This document shows, one piece after another, positions 45,220 through 53,663 of a DNA stretch of 64,000 nucleotides. Position 1 is the stretch's first letter; the number at the start of each line of letters is the position of its first letter. A program made the position numbers and the translations under genes. Location: contig JAFVZI010000014.1 of NCBI GenBank assembly GCA_017508245.1, positions 1-64,000 on the forward strand. Direction: 5' to 3'. The notes under the pieces were generated by a model that was not told the DNA's origin, searched no databases, and worked only from the letters and a program-made list of their open reading frames with translations. This DNA is from Helicobacteraceae bacterium (GTDB taxonomy: Bacteria; Campylobacterota; Campylobacteria; Campylobacterales; Helicobacteraceae).

Positions 45220-45975
45220 TTAGCGTCTTTCTGTAAGCTCTTTTGATTTATCAAACTTTGTAACTACAAACACGCCATTGCTTTCTTGATAAGTAATATT
45301 GTGTGGAATATTTGAAGGTTGCATCCCTTTTGCTACCTCAAATCCCATATGGGAGAAATTAAATGTATCCTTTGGATCAATATATGAAGAATCTCTATTT
45401 TCAGGACCTACTATATCTCTATATCCTTCTCCAAAAATTCTATCGATTTCATACCATTGTGCTTTTAAATCTCCGTGCAATGGATAATCTTTCCTCAATG
45501 GATGCCCAGTCCAATCATCTGGCATCAAGATTCTCTTTAGTGCTTCGTGATTATTAAACTTGACACCAAACATATCATAGGCTTCTCTCTCACTCCAAAG
45601 TGCGTTTCTATAAATATGTGATATAGAATCTACACAATCTTTCGTATGTGTTTTTACTCGTAAGCGAAGTTTTCTATCCATAGATAACAATTGATAAAAT
45701 ACTTCAAAACTATCATCACTTAGATGAATAGCACTCATCTCACTTAGTATATCAAAGCCAATTTCCTTTAAAAATAAAAATGTATTTAACACTTCGATTT
45801 TATCTATAAAAATCACTAAATTATCGAGTTCAACATATGATTTTATTATACTGACTCTAGATTTTATTAAACCAAAAACATCACTAAATTTTGTCTCATC
45901 TGGATTTTGTTTTAAAGTATGTGGTGCTTGGTAGAATCTATTTTTATGATAAACTTTTTTTTGTATATCTTGCAT
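45220..45975 (-). CDS. nuoC: complex I subunit NuoC
   Basis: The 251-residue 30-kDa homologue has the signature YRNALWSEREAYDMFGVKF and DDWTGHPLRKDYPL. It is a separate gene, not fused to nuoD. The C-terminal extension after about residue 190 is typical of this lineage. Confidence 0.96.
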   Translation of the reverse strand: MQDIQKKVYHKNRFYQAPHTLKQNPDETKFSDVFGLIKSRVSIIKSYVELDNLVIFIDKIEVLNTFLFLKEIGFDILSEMSAIHLSDDSFEVFYQLLSMDRKLRLRVKTHTKDCVDSISHIYRNALWSEREAYDMFGVKFNNHEALKRILMPDDWTGHPLRKDYPLHGDLKAQWYEIDRIFGEGYRDIVGPENRDSSYIDPKDTFNFSHMGFEVAKGMQPSNIPHNITYQESNGVFVVTKFDKSKELTERR

Positions 45976-45985
45976 ATATTCCCTC

Positions 45986-46495
45986 TTAAATTAAACGTTT
46001 TTTTGTTGGGCTTTGTATCGCTTTTTTACTTCTTATGTATTGCTGTAAAACCATAACTGCATATTGCAACGTCTCTGGTCTAGGAGCACAACCTGGAAGA
46101 TAGATATCAACAGGTATGATTCTATCGACCCCTTGAACTGTTGCATATGTATTAAACATTCCACCAGTATTTGCACAGCTACCCATAGAAATCACCCATT
46201 TTGGTTCTGGCATCTGGTCATATAATCTTCGGACAAATTCAGCGTGTTTTTTTGTAACCGTGCCTGCTACAATCATAACATCACTTTGTCTTGGACTTGC
46301 CCTAAAAATTGTACCAAATCTATCAAAATCATATCTTGAAGCACCGCTTGCCATCATTTCAATCGCACAACAAGCAAGCCCATAAGTCATAGCCCAAAGC
46401 GAATTGCTAGTGCCCCAATTAAGAAGCTTATCAAGACTTGTTAAAGTTACTGGTATATTATTATTTTTTACATAATTTACTTCAAACTTTGCCAT
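45986..46495 (-). CDS. nuoB: complex I Fe-S subunit NuoB
   Basis: The 169-residue subunit carries cluster N2: [11 protein letters not shown] with the tandem cysteines, then [12 protein letters not shown] and [13 protein letters not shown] 46495 is chosen because AAAGGGG lies 8 nt upstream; a GTG at 46516 in the same frame has no better site. It overlaps nuoA by 19 bp. Confidence 0.95.
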   Translation of the reverse strand: MAKFEVNYVKNNNIPVTLTSLDKLLNWGTSNSLWAMTYGLACCAIEMMASGASRYDFDRFGTIFRASPRQSDVMIVAGTVTKKHAEFVRRLYDQMPEPKWVISMGSCANTGGMFNTYATVQGVDRIIPVDIYLPGCAPRPETLQYAVMVLQQYIRSKKAIQSPTKKRLI

Positions 46496-46866
46496 TGTAA
46501 TGCCCCTTTTCTCCACGCATAAATAAAACCAATAGATAATAAAAATATAAATATAAGCATTTCTGCAAATCCAAACATCCCTAGAATCTTAAAATCCACA
46601 GCCCAAGGAAACATAAAAATAATCTCAACATCAAACAAAATAAATAGTAACGCCATTATGTAATACCTAGATGAGATTCTATTTTGCTGTTTATTTGGAA
46701 TGACACCGCATTCATATTGTGCAAGCTTCAGTTTCTCTCTGCTCTTGCTTGCAAATCTTGTGCTTAGTTTTCTTTGTATAAAAAGCGTCATACTAAAAGC
46801 TATAAATGTGATAACAAATAGCATAAAGACACCAAAATAAGGATGTGCGAACATAGAATGCGACAT
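46477..46866 (-). CDS. nuoA: complex I subunit NuoA
   Basis: The 129-residue, three-helix membrane subunit has YECGVIPN and [25 protein letters not shown], the conserved family core. It is the first gene of the 14-gene operon, with TGGAG upstream of the ATG. Confidence 0.96.
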   Translation of the reverse strand: MSHSMFAHPYFGVFMLFVITFIAFSMTLFIQRKLSTRFASKSREKLKLAQYECGVIPNKQQNRISSRYYIMALLFILFDVEIIFMFPWAVDFKILGMFGFAEMLIFIFLLSIGFIYAWRKGALQWQSLK

Positions 46867-46901
46867 TTAGAAACTCCACAAAAATTTTAAAAATGTTTCA
46901 A

Positions 46902-46907
46902 ATTGTA
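46902..46907 (-). promoter_or_regulatory. putative -10 of the nuo operon
   Basis: On the minus strand TACAAT lies about 36 bp before the nuoA ATG in an AT-rich spacer between nuoA and the DUF2130 gene. It is the only good hexamer in the 113-bp gap I noted; no -35 element is evident. Confidence 0.3.
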
Positions 46908-46979
46908 GGATAAAAAACTTAATAAAACTTTTTTTCAATAAATAAATTTTCTTTTTTAGGTTTTTTATATGTCTAAAAG

Positions 46980-48263
46980 TTATTTTTGGTGGCGAATTTC
47001 ATCAAACTTTGCTTTCATTGTTGGATTATCCTTTGTAAGTCGCTTTATGCTTAAATCTTCTGCTTTGTTATTTGCTAATCGTAGATTATTTTCAGATGAA
47101 AGCAATGCTTCTTTTGTTTTTTGTAAATGAGTGATTGTTTTGTCAATTTCATCAATCGCTTTTTGAAATTTCTCACTTGCAAGGCGATAATTCCTAGAAA
47201 ATTGGTCTTTAAAATCATTCATCTTATTTTCAAAATTAGCAATATCGATATTTTGATTTTTAATTAATTTTAATTCTTTTTTGACTTGCAAAGAATTTAG
47301 TGCCGCATTTCTTAAAAGTGTGATTATCGGGATAAAAAACTGCGGACGAATGACATACATCTTTTCATAGCGATGTGAAACATCAACTATGCCAGAATTA
47401 TATAGTTCATTTTCAGGCTCTAGCATAGATACTAAAACTGCATATTCACAATTTTTATCTTTCCTATCTTTATCTAGCTCTTTTAAAAAATCCTCATTTT
47501 TCTTTTTTGTAGTAGTATAATCTGCTTCATTTTTCATCTCAAACATAATTGATATAAATTCTCCAGCCTCTTTGTCACAACAACGAAAGATATAATCCCC
47601 TTTGCTACCAGATTTGACATCATTATCTTTTTCAAAATAAGCATCTTGGAAGCCTGTCGCACGAAGTTTATTAAACTCTATCTCACAATGCTGCTCCAAA
47701 CTCTCACCTATCATTTTTGTAGATAATCTTGCCTTATATTCTTTAATCTTTGCGATTTCTTCATCTTTGAATCTAAGATCTGCTTCATACTTTTCTTTTA
47801 AAGCTTGTTCTTTTAGCTGATATTGATCATTTAATTTTTGAATATGATTTTCTTTTGCTAGAAGTTCAGAATCTTTCTTGCCAACAATCTTGCTAATTTC
47901 CAATTCTTTATCTTTGCTAAAAGATTCTAATCTATTTTTAAGCTCTAAGATTTCTTTGTCTTTTTGCAAGGCAATCTCTGTCATTGCATTTTGTTTTGAT
48001 AACTGCTCTGTTGCAATTAAAGATTCTAATCTTGCAATTTTGGAATCTTTTTTGCCCAGCTCCTCACTAAAATGATTTTTAGATTCTAGTTTTGCCAGCT
48101 CAATTGCATTTTGTTTTTCTTTTTCAAATTGGTTTTCAAAAGCTTTCAATTCTTTTTCAAATTCTTTATCTTTAATCTGCTTTAATATAGCCGCATAGCC
48201 AGATTCATCTACCTTAAAAATTTCGCTACATTTTGGACATTTTATCTCTTTTGCATTATTCAT
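46980..48263 (-). CDS. DUF2130 family coiled-coil protein
   Basis: The 427-residue protein begins with a small CxxC segment ([12 protein letters not shown]), followed by a long charged coiled coil (about 30-180). The conserved DUF2130 core covers 180-350, including [26 protein letters not shown] and [18 protein letters not shown], and a second coiled coil ends the protein. The core includes a GDYIFR...FEMKNE arrangement reminiscent of PD-(D/E)XK nucleases. Function is unknown. Confidence 0.8.
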   Translation of the reverse strand: MNNAKEIKCPKCSEIFKVDESGYAAILKQIKDKEFEKELKAFENQFEKEKQNAIELAKLESKNHFSEELGKKDSKIARLESLIATEQLSKQNAMTEIALQKDKEILELKNRLESFSKDKELEISKIVGKKDSELLAKENHIQKLNDQYQLKEQALKEKYEADLRFKDEEIAKIKEYKARLSTKMIGESLEQHCEIEFNKLRATGFQDAYFEKDNDVKSGSKGDYIFRCCDKEAGEFISIMFEMKNEADYTTTKKKNEDFLKELDKDRKDKNCEYAVLVSMLEPENELYNSGIVDVSHRYEKMYVIRPQFFIPIITLLRNAALNSLQVKKELKLIKNQNIDIANFENKMNDFKDQFSRNYRLASEKFQKAIDEIDKTITHLQKTKEALLSSENNLRLANNKAEDLSIKRLTKDNPTMKAKFDEIRHQK

Positions 48264-48932
48264 ATCTTTGCTCTATGTTCATTTTTACTACTTTTATTAC
48301 CTTGTTTGTCATCTATCCAAGTGCTATTAATATTTAAATTCTTTACCAATGCCTTTTGTATTCATTTAAATATTATTTTTAAATTAAATCTACCTTCTTC
48401 AATCCTAAAAAATTTTACTAAAAGATGATTTAAATTCAAAAGGAAAATCAACAAATTTACTAGAAGTTCTAAAATCATCAAAAAAATAATTGATACATTA
48501 TAAATCCTGGAATCTTCACCTATTTTGTGTTTTATCAACTTTATTTTTGTATTTTATCCATCCAAATATAACAATGATAAGCATATATTTCTTGCATACA
48601 ATGAGGAATTAAATCATCAAGATATTAATTTATATCCTCATAATTCAAGAATCTCATAAGCTCTAGTTACTCATCTTTTTTTGTATCGGTTTCATAAATT
48701 TTGACAAAGTTTCAAAAGAAAGCATCTAAATTCAAAGAACCGATATGAAGTAATGAAAAGATAAAATACGCAATAGCTACGAGACACCTAAGCCCCAAGG
48801 ACGCTCCTAAGCTAGTAGCACTCATAGCGATACCCAAATAGAGTTATATCTTAAAATCACTGCATAGCTTTTCTTAGTTTTATCTCATAGCTATCTTTTA
48901 GATGAAGTAGAACTTTTATATCAAATAAAAAA
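48264..48932. other. gene-free, apparently decayed stretch
   Basis: No intact gene is visible. One minus-strand frame (48712-48825, 37 codons from an ATG) reads like a membrane helix, with MSATSLGASLGLRCLVAIAY followed by FIFSLL, and may be the remnant of a lost membrane-protein gene. The stretch 48780-48830 is relatively G+C-rich. The rest is AT-rich with many stops in all frames. Confidence 0.3.
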
Positions 48933-49745
48933 TCAATGCTTCACTTTATGTAGAAAATCTAGCAATCTCTTGCTTGTTGGATTATTAAAAAATTCGCTTC
49001 CACTGCCCTTTTCTACTATCTTTCCATCTTCCATGAAAATTGCTTTTGTAGCTATATTTTTTGCAAATCTCATCTCGTGTGTTACACAAATCATAGTCAT
49101 TCCATCATTTGCAAGCTCTGCAATAAGTTCTAACACTTCGCCTACCATCTCTGGGTCAAGCGCACTTGTAGGCTCATCAAAAAGCAATACATCTGGCTTG
49201 TTCATCAAAGCTCTTGCAATTGCTACTCTTTGTTTTTGCCCACCAGATAGATACGATGGAAATTCATCTTTTTTATTACTTAATCCAATTTTATCCAGCA
49301 ATATTAAAGCCTCATTTGTCGCTTCTTCTTTTGTCATTCTTTTTAGTTTTGTGGGAGCTAAAATAAGATTATCTAAGACATTTAGATTGTTAAAAAGATT
49401 GAAATGCTGAAAAACCATACCCATTTTTACCCTAGCAGAATCTAGATTCCACTTATATTTACTATCAAGTTCTTTTATCTTTGATTTCAATACACTTTTT
49501 TTAAGTCCTTTTAAATCATCATATAAATTTATGTCAATATCCGAAATACGCTTATTTTCAAACCATACCTCACCACTACTTGGAATCTCAAGAAGATTCA
49601 TACACCGAAGCAAAGTTGATTTGCCACTTCCACTTGGTCCAATGATGACAACTCTCTCTTTACTAAAAATATCCAGATTTATATCATCAAGCACTAATTT
49701 ATTATTAAAAATTTTACTCAAACTTCTAATACTTATCACTTGCAC
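48933..49745 (-). CDS. polar amino-acid ABC transporter ATPase (GlnQ/HisP type)
   Basis: The ATPase of an uptake system has Walker A GPSGSGKST, Q-loop VFQHFNLF, signature LSGGQKQRVAIARAL, Walker B VLLFDEPTSALDPE and the H-loop CVTHEM. A charged insertion of about 30 residues (LKGLKKSVLKSKIKELDSK) lies before the Q-loop, longer than in typical GlnQ. The start is taken as GTG 49745, with AAAGGAAA at 5-6 nt; GTG 49739 and TTG 49760 are alternatives. It overlaps the permease gene by 20 bp. Confidence 0.9.
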   Translation of the reverse strand: MQVISIRSLSKIFNNKLVLDDINLDIFSKERVVIIGPSGSGKSTLLRCMNLLEIPSSGEVWFENKRISDIDINLYDDLKGLKKSVLKSKIKELDSKYKWNLDSARVKMGMVFQHFNLFNNLNVLDNLILAPTKLKRMTKEEATNEALILLDKIGLSNKKDEFPSYLSGGQKQRVAIARALMNKPDVLLFDEPTSALDPEMVGEVLELIAELANDGMTMICVTHEMRFAKNIATKAIFMEDGKIVEKGSGSEFFNNPTSKRLLDFLHKVKH

Positions 49746-50427
49746 GCAATTTCCTTTCAAAGATTCTCACAAAATATGTAGCAACCAAAACAAGAATCAA
49801 ATAACTAAATGCCAAAAACAAATAAGGTATCATAAATTCATAACTGGCACTTCCAATAGACCTAAATGCATAAGTCAAATCATGCACAGTGATATAATTT
49901 GCAACCGATGTTTCTTTTAGCAATGCAATAAATTCATTGCAAAGTGGGGGTAGTGAATTTTTTAATGCCTGTGGAAATACAACAAATTGCATGGCTTGTT
50001 TTTCTTTTAACCCCAAAGCTCTAGCGGCTTCATTTTGCCCTATATCAATGCTCAATATCCCACTACGTACGATTTCACTTACGTATGCACCACTATTTAA
50101 TCCAAATATAAATACCGCCACAAGCAATGCACTTCCACCGCCTAAACCAAACAAAGGTAAAATAACAAAATAGATAAATAATAATTGCACTACAATTGGT
50201 GTCCCTCTAAAAAATCCAACATAGCATTTTGCTATATAAACTAGAATCTTATGAGTTATTGATTTGTCTTTTTTTGTCATCAAAATTGCAACCAAAGTCC
50301 CTACAATAAGCCCAATAAAAAGTGCGCAAATGCTCAAAATTATCGTTACGCCAAGCCCTTCTAATACCAGTTTATAACCATCTTTTAAAATAAATTGATT
50401 ATAAAAAATCTCTATTTTATCAACCAA
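49726..50427 (-). CDS. polar amino-acid ABC transporter permease
   Basis: The 233-residue inner-membrane permease of the HisM/GlnP type has five or so hydrophobic helices, GFFRGTPIVVQLLFIYF, and the coupling-helix EAA loop NEAARALGLKEKQAMQFVVFPQALKNSLP. It is translated just before the ATPase. Only one permease gene is present, so it likely works as a homodimer. The likely binding protein is encoded divergently at 51170, beyond the ferritin gene. Confidence 0.92.
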   Translation of the reverse strand: MVDKIEIFYNQFILKDGYKLVLEGLGVTIILSICALFIGLIVGTLVAILMTKKDKSITHKILVYIAKCYVGFFRGTPIVVQLLFIYFVILPLFGLGGGSALLVAVFIFGLNSGAYVSEIVRSGILSIDIGQNEAARALGLKEKQAMQFVVFPQALKNSLPPLCNEFIALLKETSVANYITVHDLTYAFRSIGSASYEFMIPYLFLAFSYLILVLVATYFVRIFERKLRASDKY

Positions 50428-50519
50428 ATAGCAACCTTATTAATGGAGGTAATCCTAAAGTAAAAATGCGATTGTATAAAATTATATTTGAAAATATTAA
50501 ATAATGCAGATTCTAAGTA

Positions 50520-50552
50520 GAATCCATTGAGATTTTGAATCTCAATGGATTC
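50520..50552. repeat. perfect 15-bp stem-loop downstream of ferritin
   Basis: GAATCCATTGAGATT (50520-50534) and AATCTCAATGGATTC (50538-50552) pair exactly around TTG. It lies 10 bp past the ferritin stop. The T run is on the gene side (TTTTTT before the stem on the minus strand), so it is not a textbook terminator, but such a stem would protect or end the transcript. A second motif pair, GATTCTA...TAGAATC, adjoins it at 50509-50524. Confidence 0.75.
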
Positions 50553-50561
50553 AAAAAAGTG

Positions 50562-51056
50562 TTATTTTCCTGTGAGACCTTTTATATATTCGTCAATTAG
50601 ATATAGGCTAGTATCGCTATTACCCGCCAAGCTAATCTTGTCTTTGATGCCCCTAAAGAGTGTTTCTTCTTCGTGCTGTTCTGATACATACCATTGTAAA
50701 AAGTTAAATGTAGAATAATCCTTCATATTTAATGCAAGCTCAACTAACTCATTTATCGATTTTGTAACTTTTAATTCGTGTTCGTATGTTTTCTCAAACA
50801 CATCAAGCAATGACTTGAAATCAGATTCTGGTTTTTCAATAGATTCCAATACAAGAAGCGAATCTGTCTCGTTTAAATAAGTAATCAACTTTGTCGCGTG
50901 AGAACTTTCTTCCTTTGCGTGTTCAAACAAAAATATTCCAGCTCCATCATATCTATGTGTATAGCACCAAGAACTCATATTCAAATATAAATTAGATGCA
51001 TACATTTCCTTTACTACTTGCTCATTTAGCTTTTTGATAATCTCATTTGAAAGCAT
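50562..51056 (-). CDS. pfr: non-haem ferritin
   Basis: The 164-residue iron-storage ferritin begins MLSNEIIKKLNEQVVKEMYASNLY, with the ferroxidase residues in VKEMYAS, EHAKEESSHA and the STFNFLQWYVSEQHEEE segment. ATG 51056 is chosen because AGGAGA lies 7 nt upstream; an ATG at 51062 directly abuts it. It is closely similar in layout to H. pylori Pfr (HP0653). Genes of this type are usually Fur-regulated; no operator was identified here. Confidence 0.93.
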   Translation of the reverse strand: MLSNEIIKKLNEQVVKEMYASNLYLNMSSWCYTHRYDGAGIFLFEHAKEESSHATKLITYLNETDSLLVLESIEKPESDFKSLLDVFEKTYEHELKVTKSINELVELALNMKDYSTFNFLQWYVSEQHEEETLFRGIKDKISLAGNSDTSLYLIDEYIKGLTGK

Positions 51057-51131
51057 CACCATCTCCTTTTATTTTGATTTTTTCAATTTATATCACAACA
51101 AACTTAAACTACAAAAAAAGTAAAAAATTTG

Positions 51132-51137
51132 TAGAAT
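51132..51137 (+). promoter_or_regulatory. putative -10 of the amino-acid binding protein gene
   Basis: TAGAAT lies 32 bp before ATG 51170 in the 107-bp divergent spacer shared with ferritin; AAGG at 51159 is the ribosome site. On the opposite strand TATAAA (51087-51092) may serve ferritin. Confidence 0.35.
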
Positions 51138-51169
51138 CCAAATTAGCAAATTTATAGTAAGGTTGATTG

Positions 51170-51946
51170 ATGAAAATAGCTTTATTTTTTTTATCAATAG
51201 TTGGAATTGTATTTAGTGGTTGCAAAAGTGATAAATTGACGATGGCAACGGCTGCAAATTTTGCTCCATTTGAGTATATAAGTGGCGGTGAATTTCAAGG
51301 AATTGATATTGATGTAGCAAAAATTATCGCAAGTGAATTAGGAAAGGAATTAGTGATTTATGATATGGAGTTTGATTCGGTTGTACAATCTGTCGCTTCA
51401 AAAAATGCTGATATAGCATTATCCGGATTAACTATAAATAAAACAAGAAAGCAAGTAATAGATTTTAGTGATACATATTTTAATGCGGCACAAATGTTGA
51501 TAATAAAAGAAAATGATGAAAGATTTAAGAATCTAAAAACAAAAGAAGATGTAATAAAAGCAGTAAATAAAGCAAAAAGCTTAAAAATCGGTGTTCAAGC
51601 AGGAACAACAGGAGAATTTTATTCAAAAGGTGATAAAGATTGGGGATTTGATGGTTTTAAAAATGCAGAAACTATTAGTTTTGCAAATGGTGCTATGGCG
51701 GTAACTGCTATGCTAAATAATCAATTAGATGTAGTAATCATAGATGAGATGCCAGCAAGAGTATTGACAAAAACAAATAGTGGAGTTGAACTAGTAGATA
51801 TAGCACTAACTGATGAAGAATATGCTATTGCTGTAAGCAAAGGAAATGAAGAGCTACTAAATAAAATCAATGAGATTCTAAGAACAATCAAACAAGATGG
51901 TAGGATGCAAGATATAATCAACAAATACTATGTGCAACAAAAATAA
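51170..51946 (+). CDS. amino-acid ABC transporter substrate-binding lipoprotein
   Basis: The 258-residue protein has a lipoprotein signal (SIVGIVFSGC, Cys18 as the lipidation site) and an SBP type-3 fold: MATAANFAPFEYI, FQGIDIDVAKIIASELGKEL, DIALSGLTINKTRKQVIDFSDTY, and VQAGTTGEFYSK. The arginine in the NKTRK segment contacts the ligand carboxylate in this family. It probably delivers a polar amino acid to the permease/ATPase at 48933-50427. The start is ATG 51170, with AAGG at 7 nt. Confidence 0.9.
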   Translation: MKIALFFLSIVGIVFSGCKSDKLTMATAANFAPFEYISGGEFQGIDIDVAKIIASELGKELVIYDMEFDSVVQSVASKNADIALSGLTINKTRKQVIDFSDTYFNAAQMLIIKENDERFKNLKTKEDVIKAVNKAKSLKIGVQAGTTGEFYSKGDKDWGFDGFKNAETISFANGAMAVTAMLNNQLDVVIIDEMPARVLTKTNSGVELVDIALTDEEYAIAVSKGNEELLNKINEILRTIKQDGRMQDIINKYYVQQK

Positions 51947-51981
51947 ATTTTATAGTTACTTTTTGTAACTATAAAATTTAT
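51943..51981. terminator. bidirectional terminator-like hairpin between convergent genes
   Basis: A 17-bp perfect AT-rich stem (51943-51959 with 51965-51981) surrounds a TTTTT loop. It includes the stop codon of the binding-protein gene on one side and reaches the stop of the phosphate permease on the other, so both transcripts would form it. Confidence 0.75.
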
Positions 51982-53549
51982 CAAAAACTATCTGCAAAAT
52001 GATTAACAACAAAAAAGCAAATAGCTGAAAATATAGCAGACACAGGGACAGTAACAATCCACGCCATAACGATTTTTGTAAAAGCACTTCTTTTTACAAT
52101 CTCATTTTTTATACTCTTTTTTAATGCCTTCTTCTCTTTTTTATTCAATATTGCATTATTTTTATCTTCAGATTTTAGATTTTTTAGAATCTCTTGTTTT
52201 CTTTTTATAGATGATTTTCTAAAATCATTCAAAAAGTTTTCTACGATTGTTGCATCTCTACCTTTATGTGCTTGTATAATTTCCTGCTCCATTTTGTTGT
52301 AATTACTCTTTAGGTATTCTCTTAAAAAACCTATGCCAAAGATAGCACCAATAGCTATGTGAGTAGAACTCACAGGGAGTCCCAAAGCAGAAGCGACCAA
52401 AACCGTAATAGAAGCAGACAATGCTATACAAAATGCTCTTATTCTATCTATCTCTGTTATCTCACTGCCAACAGTTTTTATTAGTTTTGGTCCATACAAT
52501 GCAAGACCAAGCGAGATTCCAAGTCCGCCAAGTATCATAATCCAAATATGAACACTCGACTTTGAATCTATTACACCACTTATAGCTTGATTTATAGCAG
52601 CAAGAGGGCCTATTGCATTTGCAACATCATTTGCACCATGTGCAAAACTAAGCAATGCAGCAGCAAAAATAAGTGGGATAGTAAATAAATCACCTATTGC
52701 ATCTTTTGTATTTTGCAATGTATCTGCTTTTTTTGAAATGAGAGGTTTTGTCGTGATAAAAATCAATATAGCAACTATAGTAGATATTAGAATCTGTGAT
52801 AATGAATTTAAATGGATTACTTTTGATAGTCCTTTTTGCAAAAGATAAAAACAAAAAGACCAAGACATTATAAATATTAAAATTGGTATTACCCGTTTTG
52901 CTGCCAATCTTTTATCGTTTTGATATGTGATAGTCCGTTTTACAATATACAAAAATATAACAGCTACAATGCCGCCTATCACAGGTGATACAACCCAACT
53001 TAGGACTATTTCTAACATCACACTCCAATTAATAATCCCAAGACCACCTGCGGCAATTGATGACCCTATCAATCCACCTACAATAGAATGTGTGGTAGAA
53101 ACAGGTGCTCCAATAAAAGTAGCAAGATTTAGCCATAGAGCACCAGAAATAAGTGCGGCCAGCATCACAGCAATAAAAGTATTTATATCGCTAAAAGCAT
53201 CTTGTGATACGATTCCAGAACGTATAGTATCTACAACATCACCACCTGCAATGATAGCTCCGGCTGCTTCAAATATAGCTGCAATAAATATCGCAAAGCC
53301 TAGACTCATAGTATTTGACCCCACTGCAGGACCGACATTGTTGGCTACATCATTAGCACCAATATTCATAGCCATATACATACCAAAAATGGTGCTAATC
53401 ATTATCAACATATTGTTCGTGCCATCGTTAAAAATAATAGAAGTAATACAAGCAATGCATATAAATACCAATGCTATGGTGATTTTTCTAGCATCACTTA
53501 CGCCTACTTGCATACCTTGCTCTATTTTATTAAAACTTTTCATATCCAT
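51981..53549 (-). CDS. PiT family inorganic phosphate transporter
   Basis: The 522-residue membrane protein has the duplicated PiT signature: GANDVANNVGPAVGSN near residue 63 and HGANDVANAIGPLAA near residue 304. The conserved GAPVSTTHSIVGGLIG and LPVSSTHIAIGAIFG helices are also present. A charged cytoplasmic loop (NYNKMEQEIIQAHKGRD to LKKSIKNEIVKRSA) precedes the last helix. It matches HP1491 in type; in H. pylori that gene is next to nfu, here it is 30 kb away. Confidence 0.93.
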   Translation of the reverse strand: MDMKSFNKIEQGMQVGVSDARKITIALVFICIACITSIIFNDGTNNMLIMISTIFGMYMAMNIGANDVANNVGPAVGSNTMSLGFAIFIAAIFEAAGAIIAGGDVVDTIRSGIVSQDAFSDINTFIAVMLAALISGALWLNLATFIGAPVSTTHSIVGGLIGSSIAAGGLGIINWSVMLEIVLSWVVSPVIGGIVAVIFLYIVKRTITYQNDKRLAAKRVIPILIFIMSWSFCFYLLQKGLSKVIHLNSLSQILISTIVAILIFITTKPLISKKADTLQNTKDAIGDLFTIPLIFAAALLSFAHGANDVANAIGPLAAINQAISGVIDSKSSVHIWIMILGGLGISLGLALYGPKLIKTVGSEITEIDRIRAFCIALSASITVLVASALGLPVSSTHIAIGAIFGIGFLREYLKSNYNKMEQEIIQAHKGRDATIVENFLNDFRKSSIKRKQEILKNLKSEDKNNAILNKKEKKALKKSIKNEIVKRSAFTKIVMAWIVTVPVSAIFSAICFFVVNHFADSF

Positions 53550-53663
53550 AATGAAAACCCCTTTATATTTACAAATAGTATTATAGTCAAAATGGCTATT
53601 GTAATATGACTTTAATATGAAAGAATGTAGAATGAATTCTATTTTACACCTGAAGGATAGTGT

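Noticed and set aside
48780-48840. Possible small structured RNA in the G+C-richer patch
   Set aside because: I could not fold a convincing stem with a terminator, and a reading frame on the minus strand covers most of it.
52927-53586. Plus-strand 219-codon frame opposite the phosphate permease
   Set aside because: It is a long antisense shadow of a duplicated membrane-protein gene; composition follows the reverse complement of GANDV repeats.
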